A DNA stretch of 6,235 nt. Origin: Bacteroidota bacterium. Its GTDB lineage: Bacteria > Bacteroidota > Bacteroidia > Chitinophagales > LD1. The position numbers and the translations under genes were made by a program. Positions 1 to 5,818 of the stretch are shown here, one piece after another (position 1 is the first letter of the stretch; each line of letters starts with the position of its first letter). The stretch spans positions 1 to 6,235 of the forward strand of contig JAFDYP010000610.1 in NCBI GenBank assembly GCA_018267355.1. The letters run 5' to 3'. The notes below the pieces were generated by a model. The model saw nothing but the letters and a program-made list of their open reading frames with translations, ran no database searches and was not told where the DNA came from.

Positions 1-611
1 CCCTGCGCTATGGCCTGTATATACAGCTTCTCTATCAGCATGATCAGTATGCAGCTGATCGTAGCAGAGAAAATGATACCCGTACAGCAGATGATATAGT
101 GCTCGGTGGTGTACAGTGTCATATCTGGCAGCTGCCCTATCTGGTGCAGTATGATAGCATAGTGTATGGTCAGTATAGCGAGAAATACGCCCGAAAAGAA
201 AATAATGAGCCGCACCTGGCGGAAAAAGGAGATAAACAAGAACAAGCAGCCCATGATGGCCACCAGGGTCACATACAGCCTGTAGCGAATGGCCGGGTCT
301 GTACGATTCATATCCGTGATCACAGTCTGCAGCGTAAAGTCAATAATGATAATACCGATAAGGACTTTGCCGGCGGTATCTATATCGCCGCGGCGAAACT
401 GATAAATGGCGATGGTGGTACCTAGCATCCCCAGCAGGTCAAACCATAGGTATAAGGTGCCGGCCAGAAAAATAGTGTGAGCCACCAGCAGAAAGCCGAA
501 AAACCCTAGCACCGTCACGGTAGACAGCAGCAGGTAGTAGGCCTTTTTCAGCTCGGCCTTGCTGCGCGACCTGAAGGGCTCCAAAAAGTAATTTTTTATG
601 CTGGTGAACAT
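1..611 (-). CDS. Six-helix integral membrane protein, N-terminal part (C-terminus outside window)
   Basis: I do not recognise this gene with certainty. The frame is open from the ATG at 611-609 to the window edge (203 codons). That ATG is the only one after the upstream in-frame TAA (629-627). A short amphipathic, basic N-terminus (residues 1-24, MFTSIKNYFLEPFRSRSK) is followed by six hydrophobic segments at about residues 25-49, 51-71, 82-98, 111-130, 133-155 and 171-195. The loops between them are short and the positive charges (RR at 73-74, R131, R134) lie at helix ends. The last helix runs into EKLYIQAIAQ, which looks like the start of a cytoplasmic linker. Such 200-residue six-helix modules often precede a signalling output domain (histidine kinase, nucleotide cyclase, SpoIIE-type phosphatase or chemotaxis domain). 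That this one does is inference, because the diagnostic part is missing. It lies 101 bases downstream of mutL on the same strand; no convincing promoter was seen in the gap. Confidence 0.72.
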   Translation of the reverse strand, partial: MFTSIKNYFLEPFRSRSKAELKKAYYLLLSTVTVLGFFGFLLVAHTIFLAGTLYLWFDLLGMLGTTIAIYQFRRGDIDTAGKVLIGIIIIDFTLQTVITDMNRTDPAIRYRLYVTLVAIMGCLFLFISFFRQVRLIIFFSGVFLAILTIHYAIILHQIGQLPDMTLYTTEHYIICCTGIIFSATISCILIMLIEKLYIQAIAQ

Positions 612-712
612 AGAGCAGCAATGATTTTACGCAAAAAGAGCCGATGCGTTACAATAAGAGCCTTTTACGCAGTATAAAGAAAGAACTTATACCGGATAGT
701 CCTGGCATACGG

Positions 713-2170
713 CTACTTATTTTCAAAACGCCTGGCCAGCTCATCCAGTGTGAAACTGACAAAGGTAAAATTGCCACCGGGAGCTGTGTAGGGCTTCTCA
801 CAGGCAAAGAGCTCGTCTATCAGGCTCGTCATCTCCTTGTCACTCAGCACCTTGCCGGGTTTGATAGCGCTGCCGGAGGCCAGCGTACGGGCCAGGCTTT
901 CGCGCTTGTTTAGCTTAGATACAGACTGGCTTCTTTTGTATTGCTCCAGCAGCTCCTCTATGATCTGGCGCTCCCCGCCGGCAGTGATATCTGACGGAAA
1001 AGCGTGAATCACAAAGCTCTGCCGGCCAAACTCCTGTATCTCAAAGCCCAGCGCATTGACATCGGCCAGCATCTCGCGCATCACCTCAGTATCCTCTGCA
1101 TTCAGCTCTATGGTCTGAGGGAAAAGCTGACGCTGGCTGGAGCCGTTATTGTGCGCCATCTGCTGTATATACCGCTCAAAGAGGATGCGCTCATGCGCCG
1201 CCTGCTGGTCTATGAGTATGAAGCCGGACTTGATATGTGATACGATGTAGCGCCTATGGAGCTGATAGGGCACTGCTACCTCTTTGTGCAGCAGGGTGTC
1301 ATCTTCTTGTGGCTGTATCAGGCTCTCCTGTTTCTCTGCCCTTTGTGCCGGTGCTGTATTTTGAAATACGGTCTCCCAGTTGCGGATATTAGACTGCTCG
1401 CGTGCGTCAGTCCTCGGGCGCTGAGATGCGATCGTCTCCGGGTTCAGCACCCGCTCTATATTTCTCGGCGCACCATTGGTCGTACCGGCTATCCATCCCG
1501 GCACCTGGTCAAAAGTCTTGTTCTTATTTAGATGGTCCTCCTGGTCAAAGTCTAGCGAGGGCGATACACTGTAGGCTCCCAGCCCATGCTTCACCGCCAG
1601 ACTCACAAAAGTGTAGGCCAGCTTGTCATCATCAAACTTGATCTCGTACTTCTGCGGGTGTACATTGATATCTATCCGCTTGGGGTCTATATCCAGAAAG
1701 AGTACGTAGAAAGGGAAAGCGTCCTTAGGAAGCATCTGCTCATAGGCTGACATGATAGCGTGATGCAGGTACGGCGACTTGATATAGCGCTTATTGACAA
1801 AAATGTACTGCTCTCCGCGCGTCTTCTTGGCAAACTCCGGCTTACCCACGAATCCTTTGACCGTCAGGGCATAGGTCACCTCCTCTACAGGCACTATCTG
1901 AGAGGCATACCGGTCATCAAAGATGGCACAGATGCGCTGCTTCAGATTGCCCGCGCGGTAGTGAAAGAGCTCCTGATCATTGCTATAAAACTGGAAGCCA
2001 ACTGACGGATGCGCCAGTGCTATCCGCATGAACTCCTCTATGATGTTCTTTAGCTCCGCCGGATCAGACTTCAGGAAGTTGCGCCGGGCAGGCACATTGA
2101 AGAAAAGGTTCTTGACACAGATAGAGGTCCCCTCGGGTGTCTGACAGGGCTCCTGTCGGGTCACCTTCAT
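713..2170 (-). CDS. mutL: MutL C-terminal fragment (ATPase motif IV to C-terminal dimerisation domain)
   Basis: This is the remainder of mutL after the premature stop, in the same frame. The first ATG after the stop is codon 130 of the full gene (2170-2168), giving 485 residues. It holds motif IV (GTS to NVPARR, about residues 14-30 of the fragment), NVHPQK (169-174), a low-complexity linker (about 205-290) and the C-terminal domain (about 296-485). That domain includes DQQAAHERILFE (321-332), the clamp motif QRQLFP (346-351) and the terminal FTLDELARRF. Expression would need reinitiation or an internal promoter; I see no Bacteroidota -7 box before 2170. An isolated C-terminal domain could still dimerise, so a dominant-negative effect is conceivable (inference). 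The fragment ends in a genuine TAG, where family members normally end. Confidence 0.82.
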   Translation of the reverse strand: MKVTRQEPCQTPEGTSICVKNLFFNVPARRNFLKSDPAELKNIIEEFMRIALAHPSVGFQFYSNDQELFHYRAGNLKQRICAIFDDRYASQIVPVEEVTYALTVKGFVGKPEFAKKTRGEQYIFVNKRYIKSPYLHHAIMSAYEQMLPKDAFPFYVLFLDIDPKRIDINVHPQKYEIKFDDDKLAYTFVSLAVKHGLGAYSVSPSLDFDQEDHLNKNKTFDQVPGWIAGTTNGAPRNIERVLNPETIASQRPRTDAREQSNIRNWETVFQNTAPAQRAEKQESLIQPQEDDTLLHKEVAVPYQLHRRYIVSHIKSGFILIDQQAAHERILFERYIQQMAHNNGSSQRQLFPQTIELNAEDTEVMREMLADVNALGFEIQEFGRQSFVIHAFPSDITAGGERQIIEELLEQYKRSQSVSKLNKRESLARTLASGSAIKPGKVLSDKEMTSLIDELFACEKPYTAPGGNFTFVSFTLDELARRFENK

Positions 2171-2172
2171 GC

Positions 2173-2190
2173 CCTCTATGTCTATAGAGG
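2173..2190 (-). repeat. Inverted repeat (6-bp stem, 6-nt loop) just before mutL codon 130
   Basis: On the mutL message CCUCUA and UAGAGG pair perfectly around the loop UAGACA. The hairpin ends two bases before the ATG at 2170 and begins 34 bases after the premature TAG. It overlaps codons for the conserved stretch GTSIDIEG, so it may simply be chance. It is recorded because it is the only obvious structure between the amber codon and the possible restart codon. Confidence 0.45.
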
Positions 2191-2224
2191 TGCCGAGTGC
2201 CTCGCCATGCAGCCGTGTCCTCAG

Positions 2225-2227
2225 CTA
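2225..2227 (-). other. In-frame amber (TAG) codon inside mutL
   Basis: The plus strand reads CTA at 2225-2227, which is TAG as codon 111 of mutL. Codons on both sides (GCG CAG GTA, then CTG AGG ACA CGG CTG) continue the MutL sequence AQV-x-LRTRL without gap or frame change. Family knowledge suggests Glu here, so GAG to TAG is the simplest origin. The gene's own stop at 713-715 is also TAG and coincides with the expected C-terminus. If amber were sense in this genome, the protein would run 16 codons further (the TAG plus 15 more) to a TAA at 665-667. Confidence 0.95.
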
Positions 2228-2557
2228 TACCTGCGCGATAGCTGCGATAGAGGCCAGCGCCTCCCCACGGAAACCCATCGTACGGATATCAAAGAGGTCG
2301 TCTGCCGTGCGGATCTTTGACGTAGCATGCTTCTCAAAGCACATGCGCGCATCTGTCTCGCTCATGCCCGAGCCATTGTCTATGACCTGCAGGAGGGTTT
2401 TACCGGCACCTTTGACGATCACTTTGATGTGCGTAGCACCGGAGTCTATGGAGTTTTCCATCAGCTCCTTGATAGCTGATGCCGGGCGCTGTATCACCTC
2501 ACCTGCGGCGATCTGATTTGCGATTACATCTGGGAGGAGTTGGATCTTGTCAGCCAT
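2225..2557 (-). CDS. mutL: MutL N-terminal fragment (ATPase motifs I-III), ended by the premature TAG
   Basis: If the TAG is real and not read through, translation from the normal mutL start yields only 110 residues. These begin [20 protein letters not shown], the family's signature N-terminus, and end at [16 protein letters not shown]. The piece carries the catalytic Glu31, Asn35, the D60NGSGM loop and the GFRGEAL lid. It lacks motif IV, the second lobe of the ATPase with the NVHPxK lysine, and the whole dimerisation domain. It is therefore very unlikely to fold or act as MutL alone. The start is secure: it matches family N-termini, and a TAnnTTTG promoter box sits only 13 bases upstream. 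Confidence 0.85.
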   Translation of the reverse strand: MADKIQLLPDVIANQIAAGEVIQRPASAIKELMENSIDSGATHIKVIVKGAGKTLLQVIDNGSGMSETDARMCFEKHATSKIRTADDLFDIRTMGFRGEALASIAAIAQV

Positions 2558-2570
2558 AAAAAACGGGCTG

Positions 2571-2578
2571 CAAAGGTA
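2571..2578 (-). promoter_or_regulatory. mutL promoter -7 box (TACCTTTG)
   Basis: The minus strand reads TACCTTTG, a perfect match to the Bacteroidota sigma-70 -7 consensus TAnnTTTG, 13 bases before the mutL ATG. Transcription would start only a few bases before the ATG, giving a very short leader, and there is no Shine-Dalgarno sequence. No TTG was found at the usual 17-23 base distance for the -33 element; the nearest TTG is only 8 bases away. The box indicates that mutL can be transcribed independently of the lipoprotein gene upstream. Confidence 0.6.
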
Positions 2579-2610
2579 GGGAAAATCAAGGGAAAGCAGC
2601 CTGTGTCAGT

Positions 2611-3399
2611 TTACTTTACTATCACTCCATCAAAATACTTATGATTTTTATCCTTAGCATCTATACGGTCTTTATCAATCAACTTAAATGTTTTAGCATC
2701 AGCCCCCTTGATCTTTTTGGTACCAAAGAAAACGGATCGCTCATCTGCAAAGTAGCAATTGCCGCAGTTCCAGCAGCCCCCTTTAGGATTGAGGATTCTG
2801 ATAGATCGAGGGTCGGCACCGGCAATGATGTCAAACCCATGTGGCGGACCACCATAAAACACATGGTGCTTATCTGTTCCTCCCGATATTTTATCAAACG
2901 GCTTAAAGGTTTTCGGATCTGCATCCCGGACTGCCACCAGGTAATAGTGCTGCATATCTCCCCACCATAGATAAACCTTTCCCTTTGTGGTAATGTAATC
3001 ACTACTGATCACCCGGTATGATCGCAGGTCAATTTCGTCAGAAACACCTTGATAGTACTCTACAAATAGGCTAGTATCGCTTTCTAATGATTTTGAATCC
3101 TGATACATGGATAAAACAAAAGCATTATTGGCAGTATCGGTGTAAACCCTTCCCGATACCAGCTTATAAGTGATCGTGTCATCCACCGGATCTACATATG
3201 CTCCACAGCTTTTTATACTGTCGGGACAGTAGTCCATCCAGCTGATGATATGATTGCCCGGCACGCTATCGGACCGTATTACAGATTTTGTATCGGCGAC
3301 TTTTGGCAAAACCTCTTCCTGCCGCGCTCCTCGCCCTCCGCACGATTCTAGTAGCCAGATCAAAACCACGACAATAAAAAAGGATCTCACGGTATTCAT
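2611..3399 (-). CDS. Small secreted lipoprotein with DKNYY-type repeats and a Cys cluster
   Basis: This 262-residue protein starts with MNTVRSFF and a hydrophobic stretch (residues 7-17) that ends in LLESC at 16-20. That fits a lipoprotein signal peptide with Cys20 as the lipid-anchored residue, although Glu at -2 is atypical. The C-terminal half resembles the DKNYY family, in which short units name a value (ADPKTF..), then a residue-rich DKxxVYYxG turn. I see three units: 160-184 (DADPKTFKPFD to DKHHVFYGG), 193-226 (AGADPRSIRILN to FADERSVFFGT) and 231-258 (KGADAKTFKLID to DKNHKYFDG). The middle unit carries an extra CWNCGNC (209-215). With Cys58 and Cys65 this leaves five mature cysteines besides the lipidated one. 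The function is unknown; a cell-envelope location is inferred. Its coding DNA is visibly AT-richer than its neighbours. The gaps to the desaturase (45 bases) and mutL (53 bases) permit co-transcription. Confidence 0.82.
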   Translation of the reverse strand: MNTVRSFFIVVVLIWLLESCGGRGARQEEVLPKVADTKSVIRSDSVPGNHIISWMDYCPDSIKSCGAYVDPVDDTITYKLVSGRVYTDTANNAFVLSMYQDSKSLESDTSLFVEYYQGVSDEIDLRSYRVISSDYITTKGKVYLWWGDMQHYYLVAVRDADPKTFKPFDKISGGTDKHHVFYGGPPHGFDIIAGADPRSIRILNPKGGCWNCGNCYFADERSVFFGTKKIKGADAKTFKLIDKDRIDAKDKNHKYFDGVIVK

Positions 3400-3444
3400 T
3401 TGATACCGATAAATATAAACAAATGGTAAGTTGAGAAAGAGTCC

Positions 3445-4341
3445 TTACGCCGCCTTAGCCTCACCAGCCTCGCGCGCCTTCCTATCCAGCCTCATAGAGC
3501 TGGACTTGTAGCGATCCATGAAGATGCTTAGGATATAGGTCTTGCCCAGATAGCCCCAGAAGCTGGTCTCATACAGATCCGGTGAGATGAGGTGCGCTAT
3601 TTTGGCGTGCTCCTCCGGTGCCTGGCTCCAGTGCAGCGAGGCGCGGTAATGGTGTATAGTGTGGTAGCCATTATTGAAGAGGAATAGATTGACCCATGAG
3701 AAATTGCGGCTATGGTTCCACTCAGACATCTCGTCGGCATGCACGTGCTGCACATAGTTAAACACAATGACAGTGAGCTGTGACACCTGCTGCGGGATCA
3801 GGATGAATAAAAGTGCCTTTTTCCAGTTCCACACAAAGAAGACTACCATCCAGATCAGCAGGACGGCCAGCTGCATCCAGTTTTCGCGGTATTGAGAGGG
3901 GTTTTTCTCCTTCAGTTCGCGCATATATGGGAAGATACTTTCCTTCATCTGGTTCTTGCCGCTGATAGTGGGGTACATCAGCAGCGAGGTCAGGTCATTG
4001 TCCTCCGTATGGCGGTAGGTACGGGTCACATCGCCCTCTTTATTGTTGTAGCGATGGTGGTTGCGATTGTGAGTGGGTATCCATACGAATATGGGCAGGC
4101 CATAAAATACAGTGAGCCACCAGTCCGTCAGTATGTTGAGGGTCTTATTGGTCCAGATGTTGATGTGGTTGTGATTGTGCGTGATCACAGCTACTGATAC
4201 AGCAAAGTGCAGGTAGACGATATAGGCGATCCACGAGAGAGGGCTGTGCAGGTCAAAGCCATAGTACCACTGCGCAGCAAACATGGCAGTGATGATGGCA
4301 AAATAAAGTAGGACCCGCAGATCGGCTTTGAATTTCAGCAT
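3445..4341 (-). CDS. Membrane-bound fatty acid desaturase (FA_desaturase superfamily)
   Basis: This 298-residue di-iron membrane desaturase/hydroxylase probably introduces a double bond into acyl chains at the inner membrane, using electrons from an external ferredoxin or cytochrome. The histidine clusters are clear: HNHNH (55-59), HNRNHH (91-96, the HxxxHH box), QHVH (198-201) and HTIHH (227-231, the HxxHH box) within NNGYHTIHHYRASLHW. Hydrophobic segments lie at about 9-27, 36-54, 74-90, 157-172 and 175-197. The C-terminus is basic and alanine-rich (DRKAREAGEAKAA). I chose the ATG at 4341. The frame could begin at a TTG at 4362, but that adds only MHVQFST, which lacks family character and lies in the likely promoter area. 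Substrate and regiospecificity cannot be read from the sequence; a carotenoid or other lipid hydroxylase of the same superfamily is a less likely alternative. It is divergent from bshA across 138 bases. Confidence 0.88.
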   Translation of the reverse strand: MLKFKADLRVLLYFAIITAMFAAQWYYGFDLHSPLSWIAYIVYLHFAVSVAVITHNHNHINIWTNKTLNILTDWWLTVFYGLPIFVWIPTHNRNHHRYNNKEGDVTRTYRHTEDNDLTSLLMYPTISGKNQMKESIFPYMRELKEKNPSQYRENWMQLAVLLIWMVVFFVWNWKKALLFILIPQQVSQLTVIVFNYVQHVHADEMSEWNHSRNFSWVNLFLFNNGYHTIHHYRASLHWSQAPEEHAKIAHLISPDLYETSFWGYLGKTYILSIFMDRYKSSSMRLDRKAREAGEAKAA

Positions 4342-4436
4342 AGTAGAAAACTGAACGTGCAATATAGTGCAACGGTATGCGCAGGCTGGTCAGGTCACGG
4401 CAGTCAATACGTTTTTATAGGCGAGCGGACGCAATC

Positions 4437-4464
4437 TTGTTATAACATTGGTTCATTACATTTG
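4437..4464 (+). promoter_or_regulatory. bshA promoter, Bacteroidota type (TTG, 17 bases, TACATTTG)
   Basis: TTG at 4437-4439 and TACATTTG at 4457-4464 are separated by 17 bases. This matches the Bacteroidota consensus of a -33 TTG and a -7 TAnnTTTG with 17-23 bases between them. The -7 box ends 15 bases before the bshA ATG, so transcription should start around 4469-4471 with a leader of roughly ten bases. That leader has no Shine-Dalgarno sequence, as is usual in this phylum. Confidence 0.75.
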
Positions 4465-4479
4465 CATTAATATCACATC

Positions 4480-5622
4480 ATGAAAATTGGCATCGTTTGT
4501 TATCCTACCTACGGCGGTAGCGGAGTAGTAGCCACAGAGCTGGGCATGGCACTGGCACGTGAGGGGCACAAGGTGCACTTCATCACCTACAGTGAGCCTG
4601 TACGGCTGGATAGCTTTCACGAGAATGTCTTCTATCATGAGGTGTCTGCACTGGACTACCCGCTCTTTCAGTATCAACCCTATGAGTCTGCCCTGGCCAG
4701 CAAGATCGTAGATGTGGTCAAGTTTGAAAAGCTGGACATACTGCACGTACACTATGCCATACCCCATGCCTCCTCTGCGCTGATGGCCAAATCCATACTG
4801 CGCGAAGAAGGTGTCACTATTCCATTTGTCACCACGCTACACGGTACAGATATCACGCTGGTAGGCCGTGACCCCAGCTACAGGCCTGTGGTAGAATACT
4901 CGCTCAACCACTCTGATGGTATCACCTCCGTGTCTCAAAGCCTGAAAGACGAAACACTGGCCAATTTTAAGCTACGCAAGGATATAGAGGTGATACCCAA
5001 CTTCATAGACTTCGCACGTTTCAAAAAAACCAACAAGGAGCACTTCAAAAAAGCCATCGCACCGGGAGGTGAAAAGATCATCATGCACGTATCCAATTTC
5101 CGCAAGGTAAAGCGCGTAGAGGATGTGGTCATGATGTTTGACAAAGTAGTGAAGCAGATACCGTGCAAGCTGCTCCTGGTAGGGGATGGACCAGAGCGTG
5201 CCAACTGTGAGCGGCTCTGCCGCGAGCTGGGCAATTGTGATGAGGTCCGCTTTCTGGGCAAGCAGGATGCAATAGAGGACCTGCTGGCTATAGCAGATCT
5301 CTTTGTTCTGCCATCTGAGCAGGAGAGCTTTGGCCTGGCAGCGCTGGAGGCGATGGCCTGCGAAGTGCCTGTAATATCATCTAATGCGGGTGGCATACCT
5401 GAGATCAATATTCATGGGGAAACAGGATTTCTGAGTCCGGTGGGAGACGTGGCCGACATGGCGCGAAACGCCATCTACATCCTTAGCGATGAGGGTCGTC
5501 TGCAGCAATTCAAGAAAAACGCCTACAGTCAGGCCAGGCGCTTTGATATCGAGCAAATACTACCGGTATATGAGGGCTACTACAAACAGGTGCTGGAAGC
5601 TGTAGCGCCGGTCAGGATGTAA
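4480..5622 (+). CDS. bshA: N-acetyl-alpha-D-glucosaminyl L-malate synthase BshA (bacillithiol biosynthesis)
   Basis: BshA is a retaining GT4 glycosyltransferase (GT-B fold) that joins GlcNAc from UDP-GlcNAc to L-malate, the first step to the thiol bacillithiol, in the cytoplasm. The 380 residues equal the family's usual length (about 377-380). The N-terminus MKIGIVCYPTYGGSGVVATE with the GGSGVV loop (12-17) is typical of BshA. Further signatures are HFITYSEPVRL (33-43), HVHYAIPHAS (89-98), TLHGTDITLVG (119-129), and the donor-site elements NFRKVKR (206-212), VGDGPE (234-239) and the EX7E pair Glu282/Glu290 in ESFGLAALE. The ATG at 4480 gives the exact family N-terminus and follows a strong promoter. 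The partner genes bshB and bshC are not in this window. A general GT4 enzyme is the alternative, but resemblance along the whole length favours BshA. Next downstream gene is 195 bases away on the same strand. Confidence 0.9.
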   Translation: MKIGIVCYPTYGGSGVVATELGMALAREGHKVHFITYSEPVRLDSFHENVFYHEVSALDYPLFQYQPYESALASKIVDVVKFEKLDILHVHYAIPHASSALMAKSILREEGVTIPFVTTLHGTDITLVGRDPSYRPVVEYSLNHSDGITSVSQSLKDETLANFKLRKDIEVIPNFIDFARFKKTNKEHFKKAIAPGGEKIIMHVSNFRKVKRVEDVVMMFDKVVKQIPCKLLLVGDGPERANCERLCRELGNCDEVRFLGKQDAIEDLLAIADLFVLPSEQESFGLAALEAMACEVPVISSNAGGIPEINIHGETGFLSPVGDVADMARNAIYILSDEGRLQQFKKNAYSQARRFDIEQILPVYEGYYKQVLEAVAPVRM

Positions 5623-5800
5623 GCCACCACGGTTTTTTGATTTAAAGACGCCTTTTTGTAGATCTGAGGTGGTAGCCCGAGCGCGGTAGCGGCTCTGGTA
5701 ACAATGCTTAACACCCTACCTGTCCCTTTTTGCACTAAATTCGGAGCTATTATTGGTGTAGTGTGTCTTTGAGTCGCGTTTTAGCGTTATTAAGAGGCAT

Positions 5801-5818
5801 ATGAGCAAAACAGAATAG
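5801..5818 (+). other. Upstream ATG out of frame with the DUF4175 gene (MSKTE, then TAG overlapping the GTG start)
   Basis: ATG at 5801 reads M-S-K-T-E and stops at TAG 5816-5818, whose last base is the first base of the GTG start at 5818. Adding one A to the AAAA run at 5807-5810 would instead give M-S-K-N-R-I-V-E-I-N-R-Q, in frame with the downstream gene. MSK-type N-termini are plausible for that family. This is therefore either a coupled mini-reading frame, or the true start hidden by a one-base deletion (real or a sequencing error). Confidence 0.4.

Larger units (their letters stand above)
713..2557 (-). pseudogene. mutL: DNA mismatch repair protein MutL, full-length frame interrupted by one in-frame TAG at codon 111
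   Basis: MutL is the GHKL-ATPase matchmaker of methyl-independent mismatch repair; it links MutS at a mismatch to the downstream nuclease or excision steps. The frame from the ATG at 2557 to the TAG at 713-715 has 614 codons, the normal length for the family (E. coli about 615). Motifs in order: E31LMENS (motif I; catalytic Glu31, Mg-ligand Asn35), D60NGSGM (II), TSKI 79-82 and GFRGEAL 95-101 (III), GTS..VKNLFFNVPARR about 143-159 (IV), NVHPQK about 298-303 (ATP-contacting Lys), a polar linker about 330-420, and a C-terminal dimerisation domain about 425-614. QRQLFP (475-480) fits the QxxLxP beta-clamp-binding motif. Codon 111 is TAG where relatives usually have Glu after AQV; GAG to TAG is a single change. 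The frame on both sides is intact, so this is a fresh nonsense mutation, a sequence error or a recoded stop. A TAnnTTTG box lies just upstream. Confidence 0.9.

Noticed and set aside
625..671. Direct repeat TTTTACGCA at 625-633 and 663-671 between mutL and the membrane protein gene
   Set aside because: Nine bases twice is not enough to support an operator or insertion scar, and no other feature goes with it.
2169..2516. Plus-strand open frame of 115 codons across the mutL break
   Set aside because: It is antisense to conserved MutL codons, has no promoter, and its protein has no recognisable features; it is a shadow of the mutL frame.
713..2557. Genetic-code reassignment of TAG to a sense codon
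   Set aside because: mutL itself ends in TAG at the expected family C-terminus, and no other in-frame TAG occurs in any of the genes here.
3420..3428. TACCATTTG upstream of the lipoprotein gene as a -7 box
   Set aside because: The spacing inside the box is three bases instead of two and there is no TTG at the -33 distance, so I do not call it a promoter.
4342..4362. TTG start at 4362 for the desaturase, adding seven residues
   Set aside because: A standard ATG is available at 4341 and the extra residues show no family character. The TTG overlaps a TATATTG sequence that looks more like promoter DNA.
4935..5408. Minus-strand open frame of 157 codons within bshA
   Set aside because: Its serine/arginine-rich translation is typical of an antisense shadow, and bshA is clearly the coding frame.
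5623..5700. Possible terminator after bshA (CCACC at 5625 with GGTGG near 5669; GAGCGC-GGTA-GCGGCTC at 5679-5695)
   Set aside because: The first pair has a loop of about 40 bases. The second has a bulge and no T-run after it. Neither is a convincing intrinsic terminator.
5764..5771. TGTCTTTG as a promoter for the DUF4175 gene
   Set aside because: It has one mismatch to TAnnTTTG and no TTG 17-23 bases upstream.
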